In this document: positions 16,461-24,605 of the stretch, piece by piece
Layout of the letters: the number at the start of each line of letters is the position of its first letter
How positions within the stretch are numbered: position 1 is the stretch's first letter
Assembly (NCBI GenBank): GCA_910584435.1
Contig: CAJUAP010000047.1
Span: forward strand, 1 to 32,099
Reading direction: 5' to 3'
Length of the DNA: 32,099 bases
From: an uncultured Acetatifactor sp.
Lineage (GTDB): Bacteria; Bacillota; Clostridia; Lachnospirales; Lachnospiraceae
The notes under the pieces: model-generated
Told to the model about the DNA's origin: nothing
What the model saw: only the letters and a program-made list of their open reading frames with translations
Database searches by the model: none
Program-made: the position numbers and the translations under genes

Positions 16461-17420
16461 ATGAATTATATTGTAATGGATTTAGAGTGGAATCAGAGCA
16501 ATACCGGTTTGGAAGAAGCGGTGAGCAGTGTTCCTTTTGAAATTATTGAGATTGGCGCCATCCGATTGGATGCGGATGGCGTCATGACAGGAGAATTCAG
16601 TGAATTAATCAAGCCTGTCATATATCGTGAAATGCATCAGGTGACAGGCAGGCTGATTCATCTGCAGATGTGCGAGCTGGAAAAAGGAAGGCCGTTTGTC
16701 CCAGTGGCAGCGGATTTCTTCCGTTGGTGCGGAACGGAAGAATATATGTTCTGTACCTGGGGGGCAATGGACTTGACAGAGCTTCAGCGGAATATGAAAT
16801 ATTACCACATGGAACCTTTGTCGGAAGGACCCATTGCTTTTTTGGATGTGCAGAAGCTGTTCAGCATCGCTTATGAAGACGGGAAATCAAGGAGAGCTTT
16901 GGAGCATGCGGTGGAGGTTGTGGAAATGGAGAAGGATATTCCGTTTCACAGAGCATTCAGTGATGCCTACTACACGGCGAAAATCATGAGCCGGATTATG
17001 GCAGAGAAACCGGAAGTGCTGAAGAAGATCTCTTATGATGTGTTCCACATTCCAAAGGATAGAAAATCGGAAATAAAGGTGCAGTTTGATACCTATATGA
17101 AATACATTTCCAGAGAATTTGCTGATAAGACAGAAGCCTTCCAGGACAGAGAAGTGGCATCCAGCAAATGCTATCTCTGCCATCGGAATCTGCGTAAGAA
17201 ATTGAAGTGGTATACCCCGAATGGCAGACATTATTACTGCCTTGCTTATTGTGATAAGCATGGACACCTGAAGGGAAAGATACGGGTACGGAAGTCGGAA
17301 AACGGGGGCATTTATATTGTAAAAACTACGAAACTAATTACGCCTGAAGAAGCGGAGGCCGTCAGAGAACGGAGTAAACACGCAAAGGAATTACACAGGC
17401 ATTACAAAACAGCACCATAA
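16461..17420 (+). CDS. DEDDh 3'-5' exonuclease with a C-terminal Cys/His domain
   Basis: The 319-residue protein opens with VMDLEW (Asp7, Glu9) and IIEIGAIRLD, the first exonuclease motif. Later come CTWGAMDL and, near residue 164, HRAFSDAYYTA, the H-x4-D of the DEDDh class. This resembles KapD/ERI-1-like and DNA polymerase III epsilon-type nucleases acting on RNA or DNA 3' ends. After residue 230 a segment with CYLCHRNL and YYCLAYCDKHGH looks like a zinc ribbon, followed by a basic tail, which suggests nucleic acid binding. It probably shares a transcript with the hydrolase gene. Confidence 0.82.
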   Translation: MNYIVMDLEWNQSNTGLEEAVSSVPFEIIEIGAIRLDADGVMTGEFSELIKPVIYREMHQVTGRLIHLQMCELEKGRPFVPVAADFFRWCGTEEYMFCTWGAMDLTELQRNMKYYHMEPLSEGPIAFLDVQKLFSIAYEDGKSRRALEHAVEVVEMEKDIPFHRAFSDAYYTAKIMSRIMAEKPEVLKKISYDVFHIPKDRKSEIKVQFDTYMKYISREFADKTEAFQDREVASSKCYLCHRNLRKKLKWYTPNGRHYYCLAYCDKHGHLKGKIRVRKSENGGIYIVKTTKLITPEEAEAVRERSKHAKELHRHYKTAP

Positions 17421-17423
17421 AAT

Positions 17424-17520
17424 CAGCCGGAAACCGCATTTGTGAAGTCATGCCGGGAATGCTTTATACGGGTGAGAGCAGAGAGGCAGCAGCGTGTGTG
17501 CTTATAGGCATTTCCGGCTG
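17424..17520. repeat. distant inverted repeat between convergent genes
   Basis: CAGCCGGAAA (17424-17433) is perfectly complementary to TTTCCGGCTG (17511-17520), with 77 nt between. The arms touch the ends of two convergent genes: the left is three nt after the exonuclease stop, the right abuts the dacB-like stop. There is no T-run, so a terminator role is only a possibility. Confidence 0.5.
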
Positions 17521-18972
17521 CTATCTCCGGCGTCTCCGCCGTCTGCGACTGCGGTCTCTTCCCGGAAATACGAAGTTTTTCTTCAGAATGTACAGGAAGA
17601 TACGGGCTGTTATGATAAAAATAATGATGGCAAGGAGGATGATGATCCAGGTTTTGTTGATGTAGATAACAGGCTTGTCAGGTTCTTCTTTCGGAACAGC
17701 ATCCTCCGGCAGTTCATTAAAAACAAAAGATTCCTCCTGGCTGGCAGTATAGTTTACCCTTACAGAGCCGATGGAAACCCCTGCATATGTATAGAAGATG
17801 ACGGCGGCCTGTTTCTCATTGGAAGCCTCATAGGAAATATCTGAGGTAATGTCTTCAAAGGAAATTGTCTTGGGCAGGATGATGTAATCTTCCTGATTCA
17901 GGGTCAATAAGGGCTGTGAGCTGCCGAAAATGTCATTGCCGCTGTAAAACAGACCGGTATTGTCGATATTATATTTGGTTTCCAATTGTGCCACTTTGAC
18001 TCTCTCAAAATTGGCGAAACCATATTCAAATAGGGAAACGGTATCCTCATATTGACTGGGGGATTCATCCTTCAGAACCACACAGATGAGCTTCATGCCG
18101 TTTTTTTCCGCACAGGAAACAAGACAGCTTCGCGCCGCCTGTGTGTAGCCTGTTTTGCAGCCTATCAGATAGTTATAGGCATATTCGCCGCCGGGAATAA
18201 TCTGCATTTTGTTGAGTTCCAGCTTTGCCTGGGGCAGTTTATCAGAGGCAGGGATTTCAAGGCGCCTTGTCAGGGTGATTTTGCAGAGCATTTCATTGGC
18301 GAAGAAGGCTCTTCCGATCATGGCCAGGTCATAGGCGCTGGTGTAATGATTTTCATCGGGCAGACCGTTGGGATTGGCAAAATGGGAGTCCACGCAGCCT
18401 AATTCCGCAGCCCGGCTGTTCATAATATCTCCAAAGTCCTGCCATTCCGTGGAACCGGTTATGTGTTCTGCCACGGCAAAGGCCACTTCGTTGGCGGAGC
18501 GTATCAGGATGGCATTGAGGCACTGTTCCATGGTGAGTTCCTGGCCTACGTCCATGGCAATGTGGTTGCTGTCTCTGGGAGTATCAAATACTGCTTTCCT
18601 GGAAAAGGCAACGGTCTCATCCATTTCGCACAGCTCAGAGGCAAGCAGGGCCGTAAGTATCTTGGTGGTGCTGGCAGGATATTCACGCTGGTGTATATTT
18701 TTGGCGTAGAGTATGGTGCCCGTCTCTGCCTCCATTAAAATGGCGGCTTCCGCGCTTACCACAGGGCCAATGGGCCAGTCAGGATTCTCGTTGGATTGAA
18801 TCGCCATGGCACGCTGTATTTCCAGACGTTCTTCCGGGGTGGTTTCGGCCAGGGAATGTATGGAGGAATGGAACAGCAGGCTGCAGGCACAGACGGTTAA
18901 GGTGAAAATTTTAATGCCTCTGCAGCACTTTTTGATATATTTATGAAAACAGGGACGTTTGATTGTTTGCAT
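17521..18972 (-). CDS. D-alanyl-D-alanine carboxypeptidase (PBP5-type) with poly-Arg tail
   Basis: This 483-residue serine peptidase trims the terminal D-Ala from peptidoglycan stem peptides outside the membrane. An N-terminal hydrophobic segment (about 21-42, ending SLAETT) is a signal peptide. The penicillin-binding motifs are all present: S-x-x-K as STTK (Ser101, Lys104), S-x-N as SAN, and KTG in GCKTGYT. A PBP5-like C-terminal domain follows, then a membrane anchor (TWIIILLAIIIFIITARIFL) and a basic tail ending in eight consecutive Arg. An internal C-terminal anchor helix rather than an amphipathic one, plus the poly-Arg end, is unusual. GTGAGG lies upstream of the ATG. Confidence 0.93.
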   Translation of the reverse strand: MQTIKRPCFHKYIKKCCRGIKIFTLTVCACSLLFHSSIHSLAETTPEERLEIQRAMAIQSNENPDWPIGPVVSAEAAILMEAETGTILYAKNIHQREYPASTTKILTALLASELCEMDETVAFSRKAVFDTPRDSNHIAMDVGQELTMEQCLNAILIRSANEVAFAVAEHITGSTEWQDFGDIMNSRAAELGCVDSHFANPNGLPDENHYTSAYDLAMIGRAFFANEMLCKITLTRRLEIPASDKLPQAKLELNKMQIIPGGEYAYNYLIGCKTGYTQAARSCLVSCAEKNGMKLICVVLKDESPSQYEDTVSLFEYGFANFERVKVAQLETKYNIDNTGLFYSGNDIFGSSQPLLTLNQEDYIILPKTISFEDITSDISYEASNEKQAAVIFYTYAGVSIGSVRVNYTASQEESFVFNELPEDAVPKEEPDKPVIYINKTWIIILLAIIIFIITARIFLYILKKNFVFPGRDRSRRRRRRRR

Positions 18973-19003
18973 AAGAGTGACCTCACAAAGTTATTCTTAT
19001 CCT

Positions 19004-19023
19004 ATTATATACTATTTTGTCAA
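19004..19023 (-). promoter_or_regulatory. possible promoter of the carboxypeptidase gene
   Basis: On the minus strand a perfect TATAAT (19009 down to 19004) lies about 30 nt before the gene start. TTGACA (19023 down to 19018) is also present but only eight nt from it, too close to act as its -35 box. A better-spaced -35 would have to be a poor T-rich hexamer further upstream. Confidence 0.35.
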
Positions 19024-19123
19024 AAAACAAAACAATAAAATTCAAGGATTGACAAGAATGTAAAGATACAGTAAATTTAAGAAGTATGGAGGGAGGTTGT
19101 ATCAGGAGGGGAGGGATGCGGAT

Positions 19124-19774
19124 ATGAGATTGCGCAATGTTACGGGTTCCAGGGAGGTGATTGCGGCAAGTCCATATGTAATACAGGAGGCGCTGCAGCC
19201 TGACTGCGCCGGAGCCTGGAATAAAGTATTTGGAAATTCGCAGCCTGTTTTTATAGAAATCGGTATGGGAAAGGGTAAATTTATACATACTATGGCCAGG
19301 GAGCATTCCGATATCAATTTTGTGGGCATTGAGAAGTATTCCAGTGTATTGCTGAGAGCCGTACAGAAAATGGAGCAGGAAGAACTCGCGAATTTAAAGT
19401 TCCTTCGTATGGAAGCGGAAGATATCACAAGAGTCTTCGGATCCGGAGAAGTGGACAGGATTTACCTGAATTTTTCGGATCCGTGGCCAAAGGACAGACA
19501 TGCGAAAAGGAGGCTGCCTTCCAGAGAATTTCTGCAGCGTTACCGTGTGATCTTAAAGGCGGATGGCAGATTGGAATTTAAGACGGATAACAGGGAATTG
19601 TTTGATTTTGCTCTGGCAGAGCTTGCACCGGCAGGGTGGTGTGCGGAAGCGGTAACTTATGACCTGCATCATGATGAAAAACTGATGGAGGGAAATGTTA
19701 TGACAGAGTATGAAGAGAAGTTTTCCGGCATGGGGAATCCTATCTGTAAGTATGTAATTTATCCGCGGGCATAA
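19124..19774 (+). CDS. trmB: tRNA (guanine-N7-)-methyltransferase
   Basis: The 216-residue enzyme methylates G46 of tRNAs using SAM. ATG 19124 (MRLRNV) follows a long purine-rich site AGGAGGGGAGGG; TTG 19097 is in frame but lies before it. The SAM site is IEIGMGKGKF, followed by GIEKY. The TrmB signature NFSDPWPKDRHAKRRL, shared by the whole family, and FKTDN are intact. The length is normal. It is divergent from the carboxypeptidase gene, sharing a 151-nt gap. Confidence 0.95.
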   Translation: MRLRNVTGSREVIAASPYVIQEALQPDCAGAWNKVFGNSQPVFIEIGMGKGKFIHTMAREHSDINFVGIEKYSSVLLRAVQKMEQEELANLKFLRMEAEDITRVFGSGEVDRIYLNFSDPWPKDRHAKRRLPSREFLQRYRVILKADGRLEFKTDNRELFDFALAELAPAGWCAEAVTYDLHHDEKLMEGNVMTEYEEKFSGMGNPICKYVIYPRA

Positions 19775-19887
19775 GAAGGAACAGTCGGCCGGCGTGATGT
19801 GCGGGCGCATACAATAATGTGGAAGGCCGAAGCACCGGAGGATGCAGAGGTTTTCGCAGGTATCATGCGGCAGAAGGCGGTGGCAGA

Positions 19888-19965
19888 CAAAATGTAGTAA
19901 GCAATATGCAGCGGTAGAGCTGCGGCAGGTATAGTCAAAATGTAATAAGCTGTGTGCAGCAGTGG
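19888..19965. repeat. imperfect 30-nt direct repeat, 48 nt apart
   Basis: Two similar segments starting CAAAATGTA at 19888 and 19936, both continuing with ATAAGC-like and TGCAGC sequence, lie between trmB and the thioredoxin gene. The second ends in the GGAATAGGAGG ribosome site. They suggest a tandem duplication of a 48-nt unit. No coding frame is supported here. Confidence 0.5.
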
Positions 19966-19980
19966 AATAGGAGGATGATA

Positions 19981-20304
19981 ATGGAATATAAGTTTACAAC
20001 GGACAATTTTGATGCGGAAGTGTTACAGGCGGATATGCCTGTGCTGGTGGATTTCTATTCGGATCGGTGTATGCCCTGCAGAATGATGGCGCCGATTGTG
20101 GAGAAAATTGCAGAGGAATATGACGGCAGAATGAAAGTAGGGAAATGCAATACAGATGAGAATATGCAGCTGGCAATGAATTATCGTATCTCAAGTATTC
20201 CCACATTTATGTTTTTTAAAGCAGGGAAACCCACAGCCGTATATGTAGGTGCCATGCAGGAATCCGAATTAAAGGAGAAAGCGGAGCAGGCGTTATTGAA
20301 ATGA
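19981..20304 (+). CDS. thioredoxin-like protein with C-M-P-C active site
   Basis: The 107-residue protein is a full thioredoxin fold: VLVDFYSDRC, active site C30-M-P-C33, DENMQLAMNY and the cis-Pro loop SSIPTFMFF. The classic site is W-C-G-P-C; here the Trp is Arg and the Gly is Met, which should shift the redox potential. ATG 19981 follows AGGAGG (19969-19974). The TGA overlaps the ATG of the next gene (ATGA), so the two are translationally coupled. It acts as a cytoplasmic dithiol reductant, with partner proteins unknown. Confidence 0.9.
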   Translation: MEYKFTTDNFDAEVLQADMPVLVDFYSDRCMPCRMMAPIVEKIAEEYDGRMKVGKCNTDENMQLAMNYRISSIPTFMFFKAGKPTAVYVGAMQESELKEKAEQALLK

Positions 20305-21176
20305 ACAAAAAGCGAATGGTGGAAGAGGGAAAGAAGATACTGTTGAGCATGCTGGGTGCATTTTTGTATGCGGCAGGGATGAATCTCTTCGTGGTGCCTG
20401 CGGGATTGTATACGGGCGGTGTTATGGGGCTTTGCCAGGTCATCAGAACTGTGCTGGCGGATACTTTTCACATCAGTTTCCAGAACTTTGACATTGCCGG
20501 TGTGATTTATTATGCAATCAATATTCCTATTTTTGTGATTGCGTTTACCCGTATCGGGCGTAAATTTTTCCTGAAGACATTGGTGACGGTTACGTCTATG
20601 ACAGTATTTCTATCTGTAATTCCTGTGCATGTCATTGTGGAGGATGTCATGGCCTCCTGCGTTGTGGGAGGGCTTATCTCAGGAACAGGTATCGGCATTA
20701 CGCTCAGGATGGGTGCTTCCAGCGGCGGGATGGACGTGATAGGCGTCATCCTGACACGCTGGAAGAGGGATTTCAGTGTGGGCAAGGTGAATCTGCTGGT
20801 CAACCTTGTCCTGTATGGAATCTGTCTGTCCCTGTTTGATGTGGAGATTATAGTGTATTCGATTATTTATGGCTCGGTGTATGCGGTTGCCATGGATAAG
20901 GCGCATACGCAGAATATTAATGTGGAGGCCAATATCATCACCAAGGCCAATACCACAGGGCTGGAAAAAGAGATTTTCGATGAACTGGGCAGGGGAATCA
21001 CGAAATGGTCTACCTTAGGCGCATACACATATGAACAGTCCCATATCCTGTACATTACCCTGTCAAAATATGAAGTGAGCCGTCTGAAAGCTATCATTAA
21101 AAAACATGATCCCAATGCGTTTATTGTCATAAACGAAGGGGTCAGCGTAGAAGGAAACTATCTGAAGAAGTTATAG
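20301..21176 (+). CDS. YitT family membrane protein (DUF2179 C-terminus)
   Basis: The 291-residue protein has five or so hydrophobic segments in its first 200 residues, including LSMLGAFLYAAGMNLFVVPAG at the start and the GTGIGITLRMGASSGGMDVI loop typical of YitT/UPF0750 proteins. A soluble C-terminal DUF2179 domain follows (ITKWSTLGAYTYEQSHILYIT). The family is common in Firmicutes and of unknown transport role. Its ATG overlaps the thioredoxin stop by four nt, so the pair is co-translated. Confidence 0.9.
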   Translation: MNKKRMVEEGKKILLSMLGAFLYAAGMNLFVVPAGLYTGGVMGLCQVIRTVLADTFHISFQNFDIAGVIYYAINIPIFVIAFTRIGRKFFLKTLVTVTSMTVFLSVIPVHVIVEDVMASCVVGGLISGTGIGITLRMGASSGGMDVIGVILTRWKRDFSVGKVNLLVNLVLYGICLSLFDVEIIVYSIIYGSVYAVAMDKAHTQNINVEANIITKANTTGLEKEIFDELGRGITKWSTLGAYTYEQSHILYITLSKYEVSRLKAIIKKHDPNAFIVINEGVSVEGNYLKKL

Positions 21177-21179
21177 CTT

Positions 21180-21211
21180 GTAACAGCTCGGTGACCTGTC
21201 TGAACTGTTAC
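21180..21211. repeat. small inverted repeat between convergent genes
   Basis: GTAACAG (21180-21186) pairs perfectly with CTGTTAC (21205-21211) around an 18-nt loop, just after the YitT stop. TATAGCT flanks both sides. No T-run follows, so it is at best a weak terminator. Confidence 0.35.
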
Positions 21212-21276
21212 TATAGCTCCGGCCTGGACAAGTGCATGTTATTCTTTTCCTTGATGCAGATTGCCTGCCGCCGGAT

Positions 21277-22308
21277 TCAGCCTCTCACATCAAGGAATCT
21301 GGCCTGTCCATGGATGCTGAATTGAATGGAGGCGGCCGGAACAAACAGGCAGTCGCCCTTGTAAAATTTCAGATCGCATGTGTCATTTTCATAACTGATG
21401 GTACCGCATCCTCCCACGCACAGCAGAATCCGGAAACTGACTTCATCAGATTGATATTGGACGACCTGGCGTCGTTCCGTATTGACAATCATGCGGTGGA
21501 CTTCAAAATATTTGCAGCGGCAGAGCAGCTCGGAGGCTGTTCCCTGGCGGTATTTTAATACTCGCAGAGGCTGCTGGGGTTCCGCAGAACCGTTTAAATT
21601 GGCCGCAGCCAAAGCCTTTTCTATGTGAAGGCTGCGTTTCCGGCCGTTATTGTCTGTGCGGTTATAGTCATAAAGCCTGTAAGTCAGGTTGCTGTTTTCC
21701 TGAATTTCTGCGATGAGAGTGCCTGCGCCGATAGCGTGGATGGTGCCGGCTTCAATTAAGAACAGGTCATCCTTTTTGACAGGTACCTTTTGCAGATATT
21801 TTTCCACGGTGCCGTCGGAAATGGCCTGCCTGATGGTCTGGGCATCACAATCATGCTTTAATCCATATACAAGCCTGGCATCTCTGGCGGCATCGAGAAC
21901 ATACCACATTTCCGTTTTGCCCGGCTGCCCGTTTTCGTGTTCTCTGGCGTATTGATCCGTGGGGTGTACCTGTATGGATAAATCTCTTTTGGCATCAATA
22001 AACTTGATTAAGATGGGTAATTGGCCGGAGGGAAAGCTGTCTGCTTCCGGGCTGTTTGAGCGATAGCGGCCAAGGGTATGGCTTCCCAGAAAGTAAGGAT
22101 GTGCTTTCAATACTTCCGTCAGGCTCATGCCCTTGAAGGCTCCGCTGGCCACATAACTTGGACCATCCGGGTGGGTGCTGCATTCCCAGGTCTCGGCCAG
22201 GGGCATCATATCTATATTTTTAGCAAATTCGTCGTTTAGCCTGGTGCCGCCCCACAGGTAATCTTTTCCTGAAGGGCGCAGCAGAAATGGTTTATTTTCC
22301 ATAGACAT
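21277..22308 (-). CDS. manA: mannose-6-phosphate isomerase, type I
   Basis: This 343-residue zinc enzyme interconverts mannose 6-phosphate and fructose 6-phosphate. The N-terminal domain has LLRPSGKDYLWGGTRL and AETWECSTHP. The zinc-binding cupin core shows IQVHPTDQYA, KTEMWYVL and EAGTIHAIGAG. The family's arginine loop appears in TYRLYDYNR. Its ATG shares one base with the stop of manC (TAATG), so the two are coupled and form an operon for GDP-mannose supply. Confidence 0.93.
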   Translation of the reverse strand: MSMENKPFLLRPSGKDYLWGGTRLNDEFAKNIDMMPLAETWECSTHPDGPSYVASGAFKGMSLTEVLKAHPYFLGSHTLGRYRSNSPEADSFPSGQLPILIKFIDAKRDLSIQVHPTDQYAREHENGQPGKTEMWYVLDAARDARLVYGLKHDCDAQTIRQAISDGTVEKYLQKVPVKKDDLFLIEAGTIHAIGAGTLIAEIQENSNLTYRLYDYNRTDNNGRKRSLHIEKALAAANLNGSAEPQQPLRVLKYRQGTASELLCRCKYFEVHRMIVNTERRQVVQYQSDEVSFRILLCVGGCGTISYENDTCDLKFYKGDCLFVPAASIQFSIHGQARFLDVRG

Positions 22309-23627
22309 TAATCATATTCCAATTCAAATTTCTGTTTGTCATGTACCGATATATCGGTACCCAATTGCACTTCAATTAATTTTAACTCTGTTTCGGCGAT
22401 AATAGTATGGCGGCAGCCGGCGCTCATGGTGATAACATCACCGGATTTGACGTTCTGTTTCATACCGTCCACTATGGTTCTGCCTTTTCCCTGAATGACA
22501 ACCCAGACTTCATCCCTGTTCCGATGGCTGTGGTAATTCATCTTATGGCCTGCATTTAAAGTGACTTTGATGGTCATGGATTCATTTTCCACATCCATAA
22601 CCCGGAAACTTCCCCAGGATTTCTCCGCAAACATGATCTGCTGTTCCAGGCCGTCCACATATGGCTTGATATAGGAACTCTGTTCCTTGTCGGAGACCAG
22701 GATTCCTTCCGGGCTGGCGGAAATCACCACGTCTGACAGCCCCATGGCCAGAATCGGTACATCCATTTCGTTGATAATGTGCACCCCCGAACATTGGTCA
22801 TTCAGAATACCGCTGCCGATAACATTTTCTTCCATAGCTTCTGTCAGAGTGTTCCATGTGCCCAGATCTTTCCATTCACCTCTAAAACGCATGACCTGAA
22901 GTCTGCTTTCCTTTTCCGCTACGGCATAATCAAAAGAAATCCTGGGCAGGGTATCATATTTGTTGTATAAATCTTCATAGTCCGTAAAATCCAGGAGGGA
23001 ATGGGCTTTGTCCAGTAAATAGCTCAGTTTGTATGCGAACACACCGCCGTTCCAGAGAGCCCCCTGGGCAATATATTCTTTGGCGGTCTCCATGTGGGGC
23101 TTTTCTTTGAACGTGGATACAGAGCTGACGGTGTCATTGCTTTCGGGAATAATGTAGCCGTATTTCTCACTGGGGTAAGTGGGCTCAATACCCATAAGTA
23201 CCAGATTGGCATCGCCTTTTTCGGCCAGTCTGCCCAGGGACTTCAGCGCTTCAAAATATGCGTCCTCCACATAGGGATCTACCGGACATACTACAACAGA
23301 TTCTTCGGGATTCACGCCCCGGACATCCGTCAGGTAAGCGGATGCAAGCACGATGGCCGGAAAGGTATCCTTTCGGCAGGGCTCTACGGAAATGCCGATG
23401 TCGTCTCCTAACTGATTATGGATGGCGGAAACCTGTGCCCTGCTGGTGGCTATGGTGATATTAGCGTCTTTGTCCGCTGTCTTAATCTGACGGTAGATTC
23501 GCTGCACCATGGACTCATAAGAGCCATGGGGGGTTTTGAAAATTTTAATAAACTGTTTGGAGCGGACGTCGTTGGAAAGCGGCCACAGACGTTTTCCGGA
23601 GCCGCCGGACAATAATACGATGTTCAT
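22308..23627 (-). CDS. manC: mannose-1-phosphate guanylyltransferase
   Basis: The start ATG at 23627 is chosen because the family begins MNIVLLSGGSGKRLWPLS; the frame is open for 90 more codons upstream but without family similarity, and GAAAGG precedes 23627. The 439-residue protein has an N-terminal nucleotidyltransferase domain (GGSGKRLWPLSNDVRSKQF, VVCPVDPYV, FKEKP, WNGGVF) and a C-terminal cupin domain (MNYHSHRNRDEVW, VVIQGKGRTI). It makes GDP-mannose from GTP and mannose 1-phosphate. It is followed by manA, so the cupin half may be redundant as an isomerase. Confidence 0.92.
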   Translation of the reverse strand: MNIVLLSGGSGKRLWPLSNDVRSKQFIKIFKTPHGSYESMVQRIYRQIKTADKDANITIATSRAQVSAIHNQLGDDIGISVEPCRKDTFPAIVLASAYLTDVRGVNPEESVVVCPVDPYVEDAYFEALKSLGRLAEKGDANLVLMGIEPTYPSEKYGYIIPESNDTVSSVSTFKEKPHMETAKEYIAQGALWNGGVFAYKLSYLLDKAHSLLDFTDYEDLYNKYDTLPRISFDYAVAEKESRLQVMRFRGEWKDLGTWNTLTEAMEENVIGSGILNDQCSGVHIINEMDVPILAMGLSDVVISASPEGILVSDKEQSSYIKPYVDGLEQQIMFAEKSWGSFRVMDVENESMTIKVTLNAGHKMNYHSHRNRDEVWVVIQGKGRTIVDGMKQNVKSGDVITMSAGCRHTIIAETELKLIEVQLGTDISVHDKQKFELEYD

Positions 23628-23871
23628 ATGGAAAGCCTTTCGTTGTGAGATAAGTCCGCCGTATCCCGGCCGAATGCCGGGGAAGCGAATCTTTGGATGT
23701 ATCTTAACATACTGAGGGGGGATATGCAATGGGCAGCTTTCTTTTTTATGTAGTTTTTTTGTATAGATTTTTTTAGGAAATTTATAAATTCTTTGGTAGA
23801 TTATTTTGTAAAAAGTGTTACAATAAGAATATGTTATATAGATTGCAGGACAGGAAAAGGAGGATGAGGAT

Positions 23872-24423
23872 ATGGATTTGTTTAATAAAGCAACCAAGGT
23901 TGCAAGAGAAGTGGGTAACAGTGTGGTAAATGCGGGGAATGTACTCAGCAGCGCTACAAGGGAGCAGACAGAGCTGGCGAATCTGAAGATTCAGAAGACT
24001 GCACTGGAGAGGAAGATGGAGAGCCAGTATTCGGAAATCGGTAAGAGGTATATTGCATATATTTCCAATACCTTCAATACCCGACCTTTTGATGTGCAGG
24101 ATGTGCTGGAGGCCATGCAGCCTAATCTGGAGAAATTGTCAGAGATTGACGCTCAGATCGGGGATAAGGAAAAGGTAATCAAGGAGAACAATGCAGAGCG
24201 CGATAAGAAGAGAGCGCAGGAGCAGTTTGAGGCAGAGAAGAAGAAGCTGGACAAGGCCAGGGATCTGGATGTCATCACGGAAGAGGAGTATGAGGTGAAG
24301 CTGACGTCTGCCAGGAAGAAGCTGGATAATTTTGAACTTCTCCGCAAGGTGGAAATGCAGTATGAGATGGATATTATTACGAAGGAAGAATACGAAGAAA
24401 AGGTAAGGAATATCATGCAATAA
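23872..24423 (+). CDS. coiled-coil protein with two C-terminal SHOCT-like motifs
   Basis: The 183-residue protein starts at ATG 23872 after AGGAGGATGAGG. It has no signal peptide or membrane helix. Residues about 30-60 and 85-130 are charged, helical and coiled-coil-like. The C-terminus repeats a short motif: ARDLDVITEEEYEVKLTSA (about 129-147) and EMQYEMDIITKEEYEEKVRN (about 161-180), each like the SHOCT pattern of G/D-x-I-T-x-x-E-Y. Its function is unknown. It heads the ter stress locus but a terminator separates it from the protease gene, so it is probably its own unit. The SHOCT-like repeats suggest oligomerisation or tethering. Confidence 0.72.
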   Translation: MDLFNKATKVAREVGNSVVNAGNVLSSATREQTELANLKIQKTALERKMESQYSEIGKRYIAYISNTFNTRPFDVQDVLEAMQPNLEKLSEIDAQIGDKEKVIKENNAERDKKRAQEQFEAEKKKLDKARDLDVITEEEYEVKLTSARKKLDNFELLRKVEMQYEMDIITKEEYEEKVRNIMQ

Positions 24424-24453
24424 GGGGCGGAAGGGAATCTGCCGCAGGAAAAC

Positions 24454-24503
24454 GGACGTAGAATCAGGGCTTTGTGCACAGACGCTGGTTTTACGTCCTT
24501 TTT
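24454..24503 (+). terminator. intrinsic terminator
   Basis: GGACGTA (24454-24460) pairs with TACGTCC (24492-24498), and further weaker pairing (AA, CA) extends the stem inward. A run of five T follows immediately. It lies 30 nt after the stop of the coiled-coil gene. Confidence 0.75.
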
Positions 24504-24542
24504 AATATTTTTGTAAAAATAATAGCATGTTTGATACTTTCA

Positions 24543-24551
24543 TGATATAAT
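24543..24551 (+). promoter_or_regulatory. extended -10 promoter before the protease gene
   Basis: TGATATAAT is a perfect extended -10 (TG-N-TATAAT), 54 nt before the ATG at 24606. No good -35 hexamer is present at the usual distance, which extended -10 promoters often lack. It lies just after the terminator of the preceding gene. Confidence 0.55.
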
Positions 24552-24605
24552 CTTTTTATGGCGATCCGGAGCAGGGTGCAGACGGAATTTGGCATGAGGT
24601 GAGGT

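Noticed and set aside
23628..23897. N-terminal extension of ManC by 90 residues
   Set aside because: The family start MNIVLLSGGSG is at 23627 with its own ribosome site, and the upstream segment overlaps the promoter region of the divergent gene and is not protein-like.
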